Shown here one piece after another: positions 55,469 through 63,966 of a stretch of 64,000 bases of DNA. The stretch is from UBA1774 sp045628925 (GTDB lineage Bacteria; Bacillota; Clostridia; Oscillospirales; Oscillospiraceae): positions 3,573-67,572 of the forward strand of contig JAZQQF010000177.1 of the NCBI GenBank assembly GCA_045628925.1, given 5' to 3'. The notes below the pieces were generated by a model, which did no database searches, was not told the DNA's origin, and saw nothing but the letters and a program-made list of their open reading frames with translations. Made by a program: the position numbers and the translations under genes. Each line of letters starts with the position of its first letter. Positions within the stretch are counted from its first letter, which is position 1.

Positions 55469-58204
55469 TTGAGTGTTTATAAAAAATTCCAAGCAGATAA
55501 ACAGAGTCTCGTCAGCTTCAGCCTGATGGGGCCGGAGAGCGGCGGCCCCTGTCTGGTGGACAGCACCGATGGGAAAATTACCCGTATCCGCCCTTATTTC
55601 TATGATACAGCCTATACGGATGCCAACTGCAATCCATGGAAGATGGAGGCGCGCGGCTCCGCCTTTTCCGCGCCCGACCGGGTGACCATCACACCTTTCG
55701 GTCTCGGCTACCGGACGAGGGTCTATTCCCGCAACCGGGTGCGTTATCCCCTGAAGCGCGTGGACTGGGACCCCAAGGGCGAGCGCAACCCTCAGAACCG
55801 GGGCGTCAGCCGCTACGTGCGCATTTCGTGGGACGAAGCGGCGCAGATCGCGGCGGACGAGCTTCGGCGCATGAAGGAGACCTACGGCTGCGAAGCCGTC
55901 CTCTGTCAGGCGGATATGCACGGCGAAGGGAAGAACACCGCGCCCAGTCACGGCTGCCCCAACCGGCTCCTGAGCCTGATGGGCGGCTATACGCTGCAGA
56001 TGCGGAACATGGATTCGTGGGAAGGCTGGTTCTGGGGTGCGAAATACGTCTGGGGCTGCGAGCCGGTGGGCGAAATGGCGCCGCAGACGAATCTCTATCC
56101 CGATATCGCGAAGCATTCCGATCTGCTGCTGTTCTGGGGCTGCGACCCGGAGACCACGCCCCGCGGCTTCGGCATGAATCTGCCTAGCCGGATGTGTTCG
56201 TGGTTTTCAAAGATCGGCATCAAGAGCTTCTATGTCTGCCCGGATCTGAACTACGGTGCGGGCATTCACGCGGATAAATGGATCCCCATCCTGCCGAATA
56301 CGGACGTGGCCATGCAGCTGGCCATCGCCTACGTGTGGCTTACCGAGGGGACCTATGATAAGGACTATATCGCCACCCACGCCTATGGCTTCGACAAGTT
56401 CGAGGACTACGTGATGGGCAGGGAGGACGGCATTCCCAAAACGCCCGCGTGGGCCAGCGAGAAGTGCGGAACGCCGGAATGGACCATCAAGGCGCTGGCG
56501 CGGACTTGGGCGAAGGATACCGCCAGCATCATCCACGGCAACGGCGGCCCCTATATCCGCGGGCCTTATGCCTCCGAGCCCGCCCGGCTGGAGGTCATGC
56601 TGCTGGGGATGCAGGGACTTGGCCGCCCCGGCGTGCACCAGGCCAAGATGATCGAATGGAATCTGTGGAACCGGGATTATCCGGTGCCGTATCAGGGCCA
56701 GTTCGTGCCGAAGATCACCGCCTGCGCCGACCCGCTTCGGCCGGTGGACGGAGATCTGGATCCCATCATCAATATGGATCGCTTCGTGCTGAGTAAGGAG
56801 CAGAAGGAACGCGCTCCGGAGCTGGTGGAGCTGTATAAGCAGCTGCCCGCCCCGAAGCAGTTCATTCCCCGCTGCCTCGTGCATGAGGCCATCCTCAACG
56901 GACACGCCGAATGGCGCGGGCTGCAGTGCTTTTCTTCTTCCCAGCAGCCCGGCCCCAATAACCACCGCTATCCCACCCAGCAGTACCAGTTCAAGGAGAT
57001 GCAGTATCCCCGCGAGGGTATGAGTCAGGTCCACATGATCTGGACGGATGCGCCCTGTCAGGTGACCTGCTGGAACGACGGGAACGCCAGCATCCGGGCC
57101 TATCGGCATCCCAGCATCGAGACGATCATCGCCCAGCACCCGTGGCTGGAGAACGACTGTTATTTTGCCGACCTGATCTTCCCGGTGGCCACCAAGAACG
57201 AGCTGCCCGATCTGGCCAACGATATGTCCTCCGGCGCGTATACCAGCATCTATCTGGCCGAGCCGGGCTGCGAGCCGGTGGGGGAGAGCCTGAGCGATTT
57301 CGACGTCTGCGCGAAGGTCGCCGAAAAGCTGGGCAAGGAATACTACGACGCTTATACCGGGAAGCTCACCCACGCCGAGCGGATCCGCTTCCTCTATAAG
57401 GCCTCCGGCTGTGAGGACTATATGACGTGGGAAGATTTTCAGAAAGAGAAGATCTTCGTCATCCCCTGCAAGACGCAGGAGGAGCTGGATAAGCTGCCTG
57501 CCGGTCTGCTGCAGTTCTATCAGGATCCGGACGGGAATCCGCTGAGCACGCCCACCGGCAAGCTGGAATACTATTCCACCCAGATCGCGGAGCTGACGCC
57601 GGACGATCCGGAGCGGCCCCCGGTGCCTCACTGGATCGAAAAGGGCCCCAGCCACGACGAGCGCATTTCCAGCAAGCGTGCGGAAACCTATCCGCTCCTG
57701 TGTATGTCCAATCACGGCCGCTGGCGGATGCACGCCCAGTGCGACGATATCCTGTGGACGCGGGAAATCGAGACCATGAAGGTAAAGGGCGAGGACGGAT
57801 ATCTCTATGAGCCGGTGTGGATGCACGTTTCCGAGGCGGAAAAGCGCGGCATCAAACACGGGGATATCGTGAAGGTCTATAACGAACGTGGCGTCGTGCT
57901 CTGCGGCGCTTACGTGACCGAGCGGCTCATGCCCGGCGTCTGCTACGTGGACCACGGCTCCCGGCTGGACCCCATCATTCCCGGCTGGCTGGACCGCGGC
58001 GGCGCCATCAATACCATCACGCCCACCGCACCCACTTCTCAGAATGCGACGGGTATGGCCGTCAGCGGCTTCCTCGCGCAGGTGGAGAAGGTGACCGATG
58101 CAGAATGGGCCGCATGGAAGCGGGACTATCCCGAGGCCTTTGCCCGGAAGGTGGACGACGCCTGCGGCGTCTGTCTGGACGGGTGGATGATCGCGGGAGA
58201 CTGA
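55469..58204 (+). CDS. Molybdopterin oxidoreductase like pyrogallol hydroxytransferase large subunit
   Basis: The protein has 911 residues from TTG 55469 (AGCAGGTGA upstream, promoter position excludes earlier starts). It follows the large subunit of pyrogallol-phloroglucinol transhydroxylase throughout: APDRVTITPFGLGYRTRVYS, RISWDEA, MDSWEGWFWG, EPVGESLSDF, MHAQCDD and RGGAINTITP. From memory of that enzyme, the Mo-ligand serine and catalytic Asp and His correspond to S183, D182 and H151 here. As in that enzyme there is no N-terminal Fe-S cysteine motif, so a separate Fe-S subunit is expected. None is in the window. Relatives include gut catechol dehydroxylases. A polyphenol or catechol substrate is likely, but unproven. 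Confidence 0.8.
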   Translation: MSVYKKFQADKQSLVSFSLMGPESGGPCLVDSTDGKITRIRPYFYDTAYTDANCNPWKMEARGSAFSAPDRVTITPFGLGYRTRVYSRNRVRYPLKRVDWDPKGERNPQNRGVSRYVRISWDEAAQIAADELRRMKETYGCEAVLCQADMHGEGKNTAPSHGCPNRLLSLMGGYTLQMRNMDSWEGWFWGAKYVWGCEPVGEMAPQTNLYPDIAKHSDLLLFWGCDPETTPRGFGMNLPSRMCSWFSKIGIKSFYVCPDLNYGAGIHADKWIPILPNTDVAMQLAIAYVWLTEGTYDKDYIATHAYGFDKFEDYVMGREDGIPKTPAWASEKCGTPEWTIKALARTWAKDTASIIHGNGGPYIRGPYASEPARLEVMLLGMQGLGRPGVHQAKMIEWNLWNRDYPVPYQGQFVPKITACADPLRPVDGDLDPIINMDRFVLSKEQKERAPELVELYKQLPAPKQFIPRCLVHEAILNGHAEWRGLQCFSSSQQPGPNNHRYPTQQYQFKEMQYPREGMSQVHMIWTDAPCQVTCWNDGNASIRAYRHPSIETIIAQHPWLENDCYFADLIFPVATKNELPDLANDMSSGAYTSIYLAEPGCEPVGESLSDFDVCAKVAEKLGKEYYDAYTGKLTHAERIRFLYKASGCEDYMTWEDFQKEKIFVIPCKTQEELDKLPAGLLQFYQDPDGNPLSTPTGKLEYYSTQIAELTPDDPERPPVPHWIEKGPSHDERISSKRAETYPLLCMSNHGRWRMHAQCDDILWTREIETMKVKGEDGYLYEPVWMHVSEAEKRGIKHGDIVKVYNERGVVLCGAYVTERLMPGVCYVDHGSRLDPIIPGWLDRGGAINTITPTAPTSQNATGMAVSGFLAQVEKVTDAEWAAWKRDYPEAFARKVDDACGVCLDGWMIAGD

Positions 58205-58239
58205 GCGGTCCGGTTCCGGGCCGGAAAGGATGATGCATC

Positions 58240-59454
58240 ATGCGAGATCATCGAAACGAAAAAAGCGGAAAGAAAGGTCTTCTGCTGTGCGGCAGCTTCG
58301 TGCTGATGATGGCACTGGGCGTGTCGGTCGTGGGCGGCTGCTTCCGCGGCGTCAGACTCGCACCGACGAGGAACGTCATAATGCAGGAAACCGTTATGGC
58401 GGACAGCGCCCTGTATCTGCCGGGCAATTCGCTGGACCCGACAGAGCTTTATAACCGTGCCCTGCGTCAGACCGTTTATCTCAGCTGGGAAACCTTTGAT
58501 ACGAAGAGTGAGCAGACCGGAATGGTCTCCGGCGCGGGCATCATCCTGTCGCAGGACGGATACATCCTCACCAACGCGCACTGCGTTTCCGGCGCGAATG
58601 AGGATGAACGTGAGATCACCGTCGAGCTGTATGACGGGCGGGAGTTCATCGCGGAGGTCATCTGTGCCGATGTGGAGACGGATATCGCCCTGCTGAAGAT
58701 CGAGGCGAGCGGCCTCAGCGCGGCGCAGATCGGCAGTGTGCAGAGTGTGAAGCCCTGTCAGCAGGTGTACGTGATGGGCCATCCGGCGGAGGAACTGAAA
58801 TTTACCATCACCAGCGGTATTATCAGCGGGCTTGACCGGGAGATCACGTTTGAGGACGGGACGAGCCTTCGGATGTTCCAGTTGGATGCCGCGGTGAACC
58901 CCGGTAATTCCGGCGGCCCGGTCTATAACGCGCAGGGCTTCGTCATCGGCATGACCACCGCAAAATACGTTGACATGAATACCGAGGGCATCGGCTTTGC
59001 CATTCCCATGGAAGCCGCCGTGCGGACGGCGGAGGATCTGCGGGAATACGGATTCGTACGCGGCCGCCCGCTGATGGGCATCACTGTGCAGAATGCGGCA
59101 CCCGGTACGCATCGGGAAGATGCGCCCGGCGGCGCACGGGTCTTCATCATCGAGGAAGGTCTCTGCGGCGAAAAGGCCGGTCTGAAAAAGGGCGATATCA
59201 TCATCGGCATGGACGAGCATGAGATCACCTGTATGCAGGATCTGATGGACGTGAAGACGCTTTACCGCGCATTTGAGACCGTCATTCTGAAAGTGTGGCG
59301 GAACGGGGAAGTGCTGGAGCTGCCGCTGACCTTTGACGAGGCGACCCCGGAACACCCGACCGGAACGGTCACGCTCACCGAGGAAGAACTGCAGGAAGCG
59401 GAAGCCGGGGGCGAAACCGAGACCGCGCCGGAAACGGAAGACACATCCGATTAA
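58240..59454 (+). CDS. HtrA/DegP-family serine protease (S1C)
   Basis: The protein has 404 residues from ATG 58240. An N-terminal membrane helix (LLLCGSFVLMMALGVSVVGG) anchors or exports it. The trypsin-like domain has the complete triad H114 (TNAHCV), D148 (ETDIALLKI) and S224 (GNSGGP). A single PDZ domain (about 275-375) carries GLCGEKAGLKKGDIIIGMD. The tail is acidic. These proteases degrade misfolded proteins outside the membrane. It follows the molybdopterin gene by 35 bp without an obvious terminator, and its own terminator follows. Confidence 0.93.
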   Translation: MRDHRNEKSGKKGLLLCGSFVLMMALGVSVVGGCFRGVRLAPTRNVIMQETVMADSALYLPGNSLDPTELYNRALRQTVYLSWETFDTKSEQTGMVSGAGIILSQDGYILTNAHCVSGANEDEREITVELYDGREFIAEVICADVETDIALLKIEASGLSAAQIGSVQSVKPCQQVYVMGHPAEELKFTITSGIISGLDREITFEDGTSLRMFQLDAAVNPGNSGGPVYNAQGFVIGMTTAKYVDMNTEGIGFAIPMEAAVRTAEDLREYGFVRGRPLMGITVQNAAPGTHREDAPGGARVFIIEEGLCGEKAGLKKGDIIIGMDEHEITCMQDLMDVKTLYRAFETVILKVWRNGEVLELPLTFDEATPEHPTGTVTLTEEELQEAEAGGETETAPETEDTSD

Positions 59455-59460
59455 GGAATA

Positions 59461-59495
59461 AAGACCTGCATTCCGTCCTTGGGTGCAGGTCTTTT
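59461..59495 (+). terminator. Terminator of the HtrA gene
   Basis: AAGACCTGCA pairs perfectly with TGCAGGTCTT (10 bp, 13-base loop), followed by TTCGGTTT. Confidence 0.75.
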
Positions 59496-59529
59496 CGGTT
59501 TCGGAAGGAAGTCTTTCAAAAGAAAGTGA

Positions 59530-59557
59530 TTGACATTTTCCACAATTCGTGTAAAAT
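59530..59557 (+). promoter_or_regulatory. Strong sigma-A promoter of the following SDR gene
   Basis: Perfect TTGACA, 16 bp, TAAAAT, 43 bp before the start codon, with AAGGAGAG as the ribosome site. Confidence 0.7.
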
Positions 59558-59599
59558 GTCAGTAGTAAAATCTATAAATTTTTAAGGAGAGAACCAATC

Positions 59600-60637
59600 A
59601 TGAGAGATTTTAAGGGCAAGATCGTGTTCGTTACCGGCGGCGCTTCCGGTGCCGGTCTGGGCCAGGCGAAGGTCTTCGGCCGCGAAGGCATGAAGGTCTG
59701 CATCGCTGACGTCCGTCAGGATGCTCTGGACAATGCTGTTGAAGAACTGGTGAAGTACGGCATCCCCCGCGAGGATACCCTTGCGCAGAAGGTCGACCTG
59801 ACCAACCGTGAGCAGTACACTGCCGCTGCCGACAAGGTCGAAGAGACCTTCGGCGGTCCTCCTCATCTGCTCATCCAGACTGCGGGCGTCAACTCCTTCG
59901 GCCCCGTGGAAGCTTCCACCTTCGATGACTTTGACTGGGTCATGGGCGTCTGCCTGAACCACGTTGTCAATGGCCTGCTGATCTTCGTGCCCCGCATGAT
60001 CAAGGCTTATGCCCACAAGACCGAGTTCTGGGTCGCCACCACCTCCTCCATGGGCGCTTTCATGGCCGGCTCCGGCACTGGCCCCTACAGCGCTGCCAAG
60101 GCCGCTGTCAACAACCTGATGTACTCCTACGCGGAAGCTCTGAAGCCCTACGGCTCCGGCGCCACCGTTCTCTGCCCGGGCAACATCAACTCCAACATCG
60201 GCAACGCCGAGAAGTTCCGTCCCGCCAACCTGAAGAACACCGGCTACCACGTGTCCGAGGGCACCATGGCGCACCTGCGCAGCGTCCATGCCACCGGCAT
60301 CGACCCCGTCGAGCTGGCTGAGATCCTGAAGGAAGGCATTGAGAACGATCGTATCCTCGTTCTGCCCGACCATACGCCCGACCAGCGCGCCGCCCAGCTC
60401 CGTGGCCTGCATGAGACCATCGAGAACTACACCAAGACCGGCGCCGAGCGTGCCGCCATGGCCGCCGAGCGTGCTGCCGCCATGCAGAAGCAGATGGAAG
60501 AAATGGCCGCCAAGATGAAGGCTGAAGGCAAGGAAATGCCCGCCGCTCCCGTCATGGGCTGGGCCGTTCCCGAAGGCGCTGAGCGCTTCGGCCAGGCTCG
60601 TCACGACCTCGACTGGATCGACGACAGCCGCAAGTAA
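59600..60637 (+). CDS. SDR-family oxidoreductase with C-terminal extension, probably highly expressed
   Basis: The protein has 345 residues, about 90 longer than a classical SDR. The cofactor motif TGGASGAGLG is near residue 13, and the catalytic part has TSSMG and YSAAK. The extension from about 275 is helical and rich in Ala, Met, Glu and Lys (AAMAAERAAAMQKQMEEMA), then ends GQARHDLDWIDDSRK. Codon choice is very uniform (CTG, GTC, AAC, CGT/CGC, GCC/GCT), like a ribosomal-protein gene. The promoter and ribosome site are near consensus. It is likely a major metabolic dehydrogenase. The substrate is unknown. Confidence 0.85.
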   Translation: MRDFKGKIVFVTGGASGAGLGQAKVFGREGMKVCIADVRQDALDNAVEELVKYGIPREDTLAQKVDLTNREQYTAAADKVEETFGGPPHLLIQTAGVNSFGPVEASTFDDFDWVMGVCLNHVVNGLLIFVPRMIKAYAHKTEFWVATTSSMGAFMAGSGTGPYSAAKAAVNNLMYSYAEALKPYGSGATVLCPGNINSNIGNAEKFRPANLKNTGYHVSEGTMAHLRSVHATGIDPVELAEILKEGIENDRILVLPDHTPDQRAAQLRGLHETIENYTKTGAERAAMAAERAAAMQKQMEEMAAKMKAEGKEMPAAPVMGWAVPEGAERFGQARHDLDWIDDSRK

Positions 60638-60649
60638 TCGTTTACCCAT

Positions 60650-60679
60650 TCAGGGCGGAGGCAGCTGCCTTCGCCCTGA
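60650..60679 (+). terminator. Terminator of the SDR gene
   Basis: TCAGGGCG/CGCCCTGA with an inner AGGC/GCCT stem, followed by TTCCTTTTC. It immediately precedes the lipoprotein gene's ribosome site (GGAGG), so read-through into that gene is possible. Confidence 0.65.
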
Positions 60680-60699
60680 TTCCTTTTCGGAGGGAGCTT

Positions 60700-61290
60700 A
60701 TGAAAAAAATCATTCGTATTTCTGCCGTATTTCTGCTCGTTTGCTGCCTGCTGACCCTTTGCGGCTGCGACGGGGAGCAGCGGAAGAAGGCCTTTGTGAA
60801 CCATAACCTGCAGGGCACCGCGCCCTTCTCGTTCGGAACGGAAGAAGCGGGCGAGGGGATGCAGGTCAGCGGAACGGTCTACGTGCAGAAGGAAGAAAAC
60901 GAGGCCAACGCCACCATCACCGCCCATCTGAAGCGCGGCGAGAGTCACGGTGAAGGCGCGTCCTTCTACGTGGCCAAGGGCTGGATCGTGACCAGCGTGC
61001 TTTCCGATTTCCCCACGGACAGCAGCATCGGTGAGAAGTTCGACATCGCGACCATCGTCAAGACCGCGGATTCCGGTTCCGACTGGGCTTACATCGTTGA
61101 GATCGGCTGCGACCGCAATCATGATATCCTTGACGGTGCGGAAGGTGACGTGGTCATCGAGCTGAAATGGGACTATATGTCCTCCGGCCCCAGCGAGTTC
61201 AAGATGCTGGGCGGCGTCGGCACCGGCTACGTGGGCGCTACCACGGCCAACGGCGTGACCTCCGTCATCAAGACGATCCCGTTGAGCTGA
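60700..61290 (+). CDS. Small lipoprotein, unknown function
   Basis: The protein has 196 residues from ATG 60700 (GGAGGGAGC upstream). A lipoprotein signal ends in the lipobox-like LTLCGC at about residues 18-23. The mature part is beta-rich and acidic, containing VSGTVYVQKEENEANATITA and a fairly regular strand pattern. It has no catalytic motif I can recognise. It is anchored on the outer face of the membrane. A strong terminator follows. Confidence 0.7.
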   Translation: MKKIIRISAVFLLVCCLLTLCGCDGEQRKKAFVNHNLQGTAPFSFGTEEAGEGMQVSGTVYVQKEENEANATITAHLKRGESHGEGASFYVAKGWIVTSVLSDFPTDSSIGEKFDIATIVKTADSGSDWAYIVEIGCDRNHDILDGAEGDVVIELKWDYMSSGPSEFKMLGGVGTGYVGATTANGVTSVIKTIPLS

Positions 61291-61310
61291 AAGATCGAAC
61301 AGAATACAGC

Positions 61311-61343
61311 AGCACCCTCTGCCATGCGGCAGAGGGTGCTTTT
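61311..61343 (+). terminator. Terminator of the lipoprotein gene
   Basis: AGCACCCTCTGCC pairs perfectly with GGCAGAGGGTGCT (13 bp, 4-base loop), followed by TTTCGG. Confidence 0.85.
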
Positions 61344-61378
61344 CGGTTGCGAAGCTAATGCAGGCCTGTTATGGTGAT

Positions 61379-61414
61379 GATAAAAACATCGTCGCGAATA
61401 GAAATTCGCGACGA
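61379..61414 (-). terminator. Terminator of the tRNA-Pro gene
   Basis: Leftward, an 11-bp stem (TCGTCGCGAAT and its inverse) with a 4-base loop is followed by GTTTTTATC, starting 4 bp after the CCA end of the tRNA. Confidence 0.8.
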
Positions 61415-61417
61415 CGA

Positions 61418-61494
61418 TGGTCGGAGTGGCGGGACTTGAACCCGCGGCCTCATGGTCCCGAACCATGCGCGATACCAAACTTCGCCACACCCCG
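61418..61494 (-). tRNA. tRNA-Pro (anticodon CGG)
   Basis: The 77-nt gene is encoded leftward with CCA included. The acceptor stem is CGGGGTG/CACTCCG with one wobble. The D arm contains AGTTTGGTA, and the anticodon stem CATGG/CCATG encloses loop TTCGGGA with anticodon CGG. The T arm is GCGGGTTCAAGTCCCGC. A promoter (TTGACG, 18 bp, TAATAT) lies upstream and a terminator downstream, so it is a single-gene unit. Confidence 0.95.
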
Positions 61495-61514
61495 ATGTGC
61501 TTTCAGCAAGGGGT

Positions 61515-61544
61515 ATATTACCACAATTGATTCCCCAGCGTCAA
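61515..61544 (-). promoter_or_regulatory. Promoter of the tRNA-Pro gene
   Basis: Leftward TTGACG, 18 bp, TAATAT, about 20 bp before the tRNA 5' end. Confidence 0.65.
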
Positions 61545-61645
61545 GCCCTTTTTTCGGATTCCGGGAAAAAGATTCGGAACGAACTTCAAAACCCACGAGG
61601 ACGCAACAGCGCCCGACCTTGTGACGGGTCAGGCGCTGCGGAAAT

Positions 61646-62737
61646 TCATTTCTTCCATTCGGGGCCGGTCTCAAGACCCCATTTTTCAAACATCGCGTTA
61701 TAGAAGGGCGGGCGGGGGAAGTTCATATCCATCTCCATTTTCAGCCCCTGATATCCGAAGCCGATTCTGGCGATGAGTTGGACGCCCTCGGTGAGGAGCT
61801 GCAGCCGGTCGCCCCGCAGGGTGAACATGACCTCGTTCTCGTCCGTCAGGCCGCGCTCGTATTCGCCCGGGTCGGGGAAGGTGATGTTGAAGTCCTTGCC
61901 GTTCAGCACCGGGATCGTGGAATGGACGCAGGAATCCACCGGGTCCATGGTCACGTTCAGCATCTCACCGGTCTGGAACTTGGCGGCCATGAGGATGCTG
62001 CGCATCTGCGCCGGATTGCAGTAGATGGTGACCAGATCGGGCGTAAAGGTGCAGCTGCGCAGGGGCGCGATGCTGAACCCGATGGGGGCCGTCTCGCAAT
62101 CCAGCATGGGGTATTCCTCCCGCAGGAAGCGGCGGGAACGGACCTTGTCCTTGATGAAGAACTTATCGCCCATGTAATCGTAGTCCGCATCCTCCATGGG
62201 CGCCAGCTGATAGCTCACCAGCGGCCACACGCACCAGTGGTCCTCTTTCAGCATGGTATACGCCTTGCGATTGCGGCGCACCAGCGCAAAGGCCTGACAC
62301 ATGGCGAGGCGGTTGCCTTCGTCCTGCCAGGGACGGACGGTGCCTTCGGGGATATCATCCTCCGACCAGAGCAGCTTCAGCGCGATGGGGGAGTAGCGGA
62401 GGAGCAGTTCCTTTTCCAGCGTTTCGCCGAAAGCGTTGGCCTCAAAAGGGGTGAGGGGACGGTCCTCCTCGGCGATGACGAACGTGAACGCGCCGTTTTC
62501 CTGCGCAGTCTCCTCCAGCATCTGCAGCAGCCGGTCGGCATAGGATCCCAGCGCGGCCTTCATCGCAGCGAAGTGCGTGACCGTCAGCTCCATCGGCTCA
62601 GAGGGCTCGGTGAGAACGTCGTGCAGCGCATCCAGATTGCGCCCGCAGTCCGGACGCAGCTCCAGCGCTTCAATGATGCGGGCGCAGGTCTCCCTGCGGT
62701 CCGAACAAAGATAACCGTCTAAGATCCCTTTTTTCAT
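61646..62737 (-). CDS. Barstar-like inhibitor fused to DUF169
   Basis: The protein has 363 residues. Residues 1-90 are barstar-like. The segment DCGRNLDALHDVLT (30-43) aligns with the barnase-binding helix of barstar, keeping Asp35 and Asp39 as D36 and D40 (Trp38 is His39), and a later Glu near 80 may match Glu76. Residues about 100-363 look like a DUF169 domain: YSPIALKLLWSEDDIP, MCQAFALVR (C147), DHWCVWPLVSYQLAP (C169) and IYCNPAQM. Its start overlaps the stop of the barnase gene by 4 bp. The inhibitor half would protect the cytoplasm from the RNase. The DUF169 half is uncharacterised. There is no signal peptide. Confidence 0.82.
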   Translation of the reverse strand: MKKGILDGYLCSDRRETCARIIEALELRPDCGRNLDALHDVLTEPSEPMELTVTHFAAMKAALGSYADRLLQMLEETAQENGAFTFVIAEEDRPLTPFEANAFGETLEKELLLRYSPIALKLLWSEDDIPEGTVRPWQDEGNRLAMCQAFALVRRNRKAYTMLKEDHWCVWPLVSYQLAPMEDADYDYMGDKFFIKDKVRSRRFLREEYPMLDCETAPIGFSIAPLRSCTFTPDLVTIYCNPAQMRSILMAAKFQTGEMLNVTMDPVDSCVHSTIPVLNGKDFNITFPDPGEYERGLTDENEVMFTLRGDRLQLLTEGVQLIARIGFGYQGLKMEMDMNFPRPPFYNAMFEKWGLETGPEWKK

Positions 62738-63858
62738 TTCGTCTCCTTATAAAGCTCCGTGAAGCTCTCGTAATGGTCGTCGGTATAATAGATATAGATC
62801 TCGTCCTTCGTGATGGTGAAGATGATGCGCTTTGCGCCGCGGGATTTCTTTCCCATGGTGTCGATATCGCATTCCGTATAGGTGTACCCGCTGGGGAGCA
62901 GACCTTCGTAGTTGCCGAAACGGTCGCCGCCGATGCAGCGGTTATCGGGCAGACCGCCGCCCTCCCAGCCATATTCCTTTTCCGCCTGCTTCTTGGTCAT
63001 GTAGTTGGGAGGCAGCTTGCGGTAGGTCTTCAGATATTCCGCCACGTCATCCTTCGAGGTGTAATACCCATCCTCGTCCAGCTTCGGCGCGGGAGGTTCG
63101 GTGGGTTCGGGCGTCGGCTCCGGCGTGGGTTTCGGCGTAGGAGTGGGAGTGGGTTCCGGAGTAGGCTCCGGCGTCGGTTCGGGAGTGGGTTCGGGGGTAG
63201 GCGCAGAAGTTACCGCCGGAGCCGCGGTCTCTTCCGCGGGGGCAGAGGTTTCTTCCGTTTCGCCCTCCAGCAGCGCAAGCAGCTCGTCCTCGCTGACGCC
63301 CAGTTCTTCCAGCGTATCAATGGAAACGCCCTCGCTGAACAGCTCGCCCGCGGTGACGCCTTCGCCCAGCAGGGCGCTCAGGTCCGCGCCGCCATCCAGC
63401 AGGCTGCCAAGGTCAACGCCGCCGTCCAGCAGCTCACCGACGGATGCGCCCTCGCCCAGCAGGTCACCGACGGAGAAGCCTTCACCGAGGAAGTCCTGCA
63501 CGGTCGCGCCTTCGCCCAGCAGGCTGCTCAGGTCGATGCCGCCTTCCAGCAGGTTGCCGAGGGAAGCGCCCTCGCCCAGCAGTTCGCCCACGGAGAAGCC
63601 TTCGCCCAGGAAATCCTGCACGGAGAAGCCCTGACCTAGCAGGTCATCCACCGAGAAGCCTTCTCCCAGCAGTTCGCGGAGCGTTTCGTTTTCCAGCAGA
63701 CCGTTCAGGTCGACATTTTCGGCGACGCTGTTGATCGCTTCGTTGATCGCATTGTTTACCGTGTTGCCGACCGCATCCGAAATGCCGGAGCAGCCGCAGA
63801 GCGACAGCAGAAATGCGAAGGCCAGCAGCAGGAGCAGCGCCCGTTTGATCCTTTTCAT
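62734..63858 (-). CDS. Lipoprotein-anchored barnase-like ribonuclease with decapeptide-repeat stalk
   Basis: The protein has 374 residues. A lipoprotein signal (AFAFLLSLCGC, lipid on Cys 21 or 23) is followed by thirteen 10-residue repeats of the form xxLLGEGFSV (61-190). Then come a Thr/Glu region, a (TPEP)n linker (219-258) and a barnase domain (264-374). Catalytic residues of barnase are all present by alignment: K27 as K289, E73 as E329, R83 as R340, R87 as R344 and H102 as H362 (TDDHYESF). The enzyme would cleave RNA outside the cell or act on neighbouring cells. The immunity-type barstar gene overlaps its stop. AAAGGAG precedes the start, and a weak promoter-like TTTACG/TAAAGT pair lies at 63893-63921. 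Confidence 0.9.
   Translation of the reverse strand: MKRIKRALLLLLAFAFLLSLCGCSGISDAVGNTVNNAINEAINSVAENVDLNGLLENETLRELLGEGFSVDDLLGQGFSVQDFLGEGFSVGELLGEGASLGNLLEGGIDLSSLLGEGATVQDFLGEGFSVGDLLGEGASVGELLDGGVDLGSLLDGGADLSALLGEGVTAGELFSEGVSIDTLEELGVSEDELLALLEGETEETSAPAEETAAPAVTSAPTPEPTPEPTPEPTPEPTPTPTPKPTPEPTPEPTEPPAPKLDEDGYYTSKDDVAEYLKTYRKLPPNYMTKKQAEKEYGWEGGGLPDNRCIGGDRFGNYEGLLPSGYTYTECDIDTMGKKSRGAKRIIFTITKDEIYIYYTDDHYESFTELYKETK
63280..63678 (-). repeat. 30-bp tandem repeats encoding thirteen decapeptides
   Basis: In-frame 30-bp units encode residues 61-190 of the barnase lipoprotein. Leucine/phenylalanine at positions 3 and 4, Gly at 5 and 7 and a hydrophobic residue at 8 and 10 recur in every unit. 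Units vary more than simple recent duplicates. Confidence 0.85.
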
Positions 63859-63932
63859 GATGATTCTCCTTTTATTTTGAGATACTGACCATACTTTACC
63901 GCAGAAACGCCGATTCGTAAAGACAAAAATGC

Positions 63933-63965
63933 AAAAAAGACACGCCCGAGCGGACGTGCCTTTTT
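63933..63965 (-). terminator. Terminator of rnpB
   Basis: Leftward GGCACGTCCG and CGGGCGTGTC form a 10-bp stem with two G-U pairs, followed by TTTTTT. The right side is preceded by AAAAA, so it could also act in the opposite direction. Confidence 0.75.
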
Positions 63966-63966
63966 C

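Noticed and set aside
61418..61494. tRNA-Pro as an integration site
   Set aside because: No integrase gene and no repeat of the tRNA 3' end were found nearby.
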